From the NCBI GenBank assembly GCA_027490465.1, contig JAIXXZ010000081.1, positions 1-32,942 of the forward strand: 32,942 nucleotides of DNA, given 5' to 3'. Of this stretch, positions 32,145 through 32,942 are shown piece after piece (position 1 is the stretch's first letter; each line of letters starts with the position of its first letter). Origin of the DNA: Oxalobacteraceae bacterium (GTDB taxonomy: Bacteria; Pseudomonadota; Gammaproteobacteria; Burkholderiales; Burkholderiaceae_D). Position numbers and translations under genes: made by a program. The notes below the pieces were generated by a model. It was given only the letters and a program-made list of their open reading frames with translations. It made no database searches and had not been told where the DNA came from.

Positions 32145-32322
32145 CAGATTATCGAGAGCCTGTAGTTGAAGGCTGCTGGCGAGCTTGCGTCCTCTTGTTA
32201 CAAACGCTGAACCGTCGCCGTCGGGCGCAGTGTACCGGATTGGCCGGGCTTGGGCTGTGAGTCGTTTATGATGGGCGCTGCAGCCGGCAACGGCCAATCA
32301 TCACAAGCGAGGGAGATATCTC

Positions 32323-32942
32323 ATGCAGCAGGGCACGATCCATAAACGCCAGATTCTGGCGGCCGTTATTGGCAATGCGCTCGAATGGTATGACTTTGTG
32401 GTGTACGGCTTCCTTACTGTGATCATCTCGCGCCTGTTCTTCCCCTCCGACAGTGAATATGCATCCTTGCTGATGGCGATGGCCACCTTTGGTGTGGGGT
32501 TTTTCATGCGTCCGGTGGGCGGCATCCTGATCGGTATGTATGCAGATCGCAAGGGCCGCAAGGCGGCGCTGCAGCTGATCATTCTGCTGATGACGATATC
32601 GATTGCGATGATCGCGTTTGCACCCACCTACGCTGCCATTGGCGCAGCAGCACCTGTGCTCATTGTGCTGGCACGGCTGCTGCAAGGCATGGCCACCGGT
32701 GGCGAGTTCGCCAGTGCGACCTCGTTTCTGGTCGAAAGCGCGCCACCTGACCGTCGCGGATTTTATGGTTCTCTGCAAATGGTGGGTCAGAGCGTGGCCG
32801 CGCTCGCGGGTGCCACTGCGGGCATGCTGATTACGCAGGGACTCACACCCGAGCAAATTGATAGCTGGGGCTGGCGTTTGCCTTTCTTGTTCGGTCTGCT
32901 GATTGGCCCGGTGGGATTGTGGATACGTCGCCACCTGAATGA
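32323..32942 (+). CDS. MFS transporter, metabolite:H+ symporter (MHS) type, 3' truncated
   Basis: A reading frame open from ATG 32323 to the window end, 206 codons, covering about six of twelve helices. It starts MQQGTIHKRQILAAVIGNAL, then EWYDFVVYGFL, the sequence usual in the MHS family (ProP, KgtP, citrate and shikimate carriers). The loop-2 motif is GMYADRKGRKAAL, preceded by FFMRPVGGILIG. RLLQGMATGGEFASATSFL follows (helix 4), then APPDRRGFYGS. GAGGGAG a few bases before the ATG is a good ribosome site. The substrate cannot be told from this half; an organic acid or compatible solute is likely. It is divergent from nnrU. Confidence 0.87.
   Translation, partial: MQQGTIHKRQILAAVIGNALEWYDFVVYGFLTVIISRLFFPSDSEYASLLMAMATFGVGFFMRPVGGILIGMYADRKGRKAALQLIILLMTISIAMIAFAPTYAAIGAAAPVLIVLARLLQGMATGGEFASATSFLVESAPPDRRGFYGSLQMVGQSVAALAGATAGMLITQGLTPEQIDSWGWRLPFLFGLLIGPVGLWIRRHLN

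Overview
This window carries polar-flagellum biosynthesis and flagellin-glycosylation genes, followed by metabolic genes and two toxin-antitoxin loci. The organism is most likely a motile gamma- or betaproteobacterium. The flagellar genes are under sigma-54 promoters and include a FleR/FlrC-type activator directly upstream of fliEFGHIJ. The iorAB/thioesterase group, an NnrU-family protein and an MHS-type transporter also fit Pseudomonadota. The species cannot be fixed from sequence reading alone.

Layout. 1-600 is the 3' end of a glycosyltransferase-like gene. 635-6806 (minus strand) is a compact pseudaminic acid operon read pseB-pseC-pseF-methylase-pseGH-pseI, in which the PseG hydrolase and PseH acetyltransferase are fused into one protein. 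7209-7676 is a small helical-repeat protein with its own sigma-54 promoter. 7896-11933 is a single giant flagellin of 1345 residues, also behind a sigma-54 promoter; its normal D0/D1 ends flank about 1100 residues built from duplicated modules. 12035-13217 is a translationally coupled trio: a two-helix membrane protein, a four-cysteine protein and an exported Sel1-repeat protein. 13258-13984 holds a 22-bp periodic repeat resembling an insertion-sequence end, and a Phd/VapC toxin-antitoxin pair. 14386-23311 is the fle/fli operon: a third sigma-54 promoter, a sigma-54 activator with a degenerate receiver, then fliE, fliF, an unexpected extra gene, fliG, fliH, fliI and fliJ. 23323-24812 (minus) is dps and a 2-keto-4-pentenoate hydratase-like gene. 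25178-29506 is an iorA-miniORF-iorB-thioesterase operon. 29568-31113 (minus) is hipBA with three matching operators. 31548-32144 is an nnrU-like gene, and 32323 to the end is the start of an MFS transporter.

How the parts work together. The pse operon makes CMP-pseudaminic acid, which is attached to flagellins in known systems; the very large, Ser/Thr-rich flagellin next door is the obvious acceptor. The three sigma-54 sites have nearly identical sequences (TGGCAY-N5-TTGCT), so the TPR-like protein, the flagellin and the basal-body operon are probably switched on together. iorAB should convert aryl-2-oxoacids to aryl-acetyl-CoA, and the co-transcribed thioesterase could release the free arylacetate.

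The most unusual item is the gene at 18340-19047 between fliF and fliG. It encodes a basic protein with eleven exact 7-residue repeats, ending in a tail that copies the FliG-binding C-terminus of FliF (15 of 30 residues identical by eye). FliF itself has gained a long acidic linker before the same tail. I know of no described flagellar component with this architecture.
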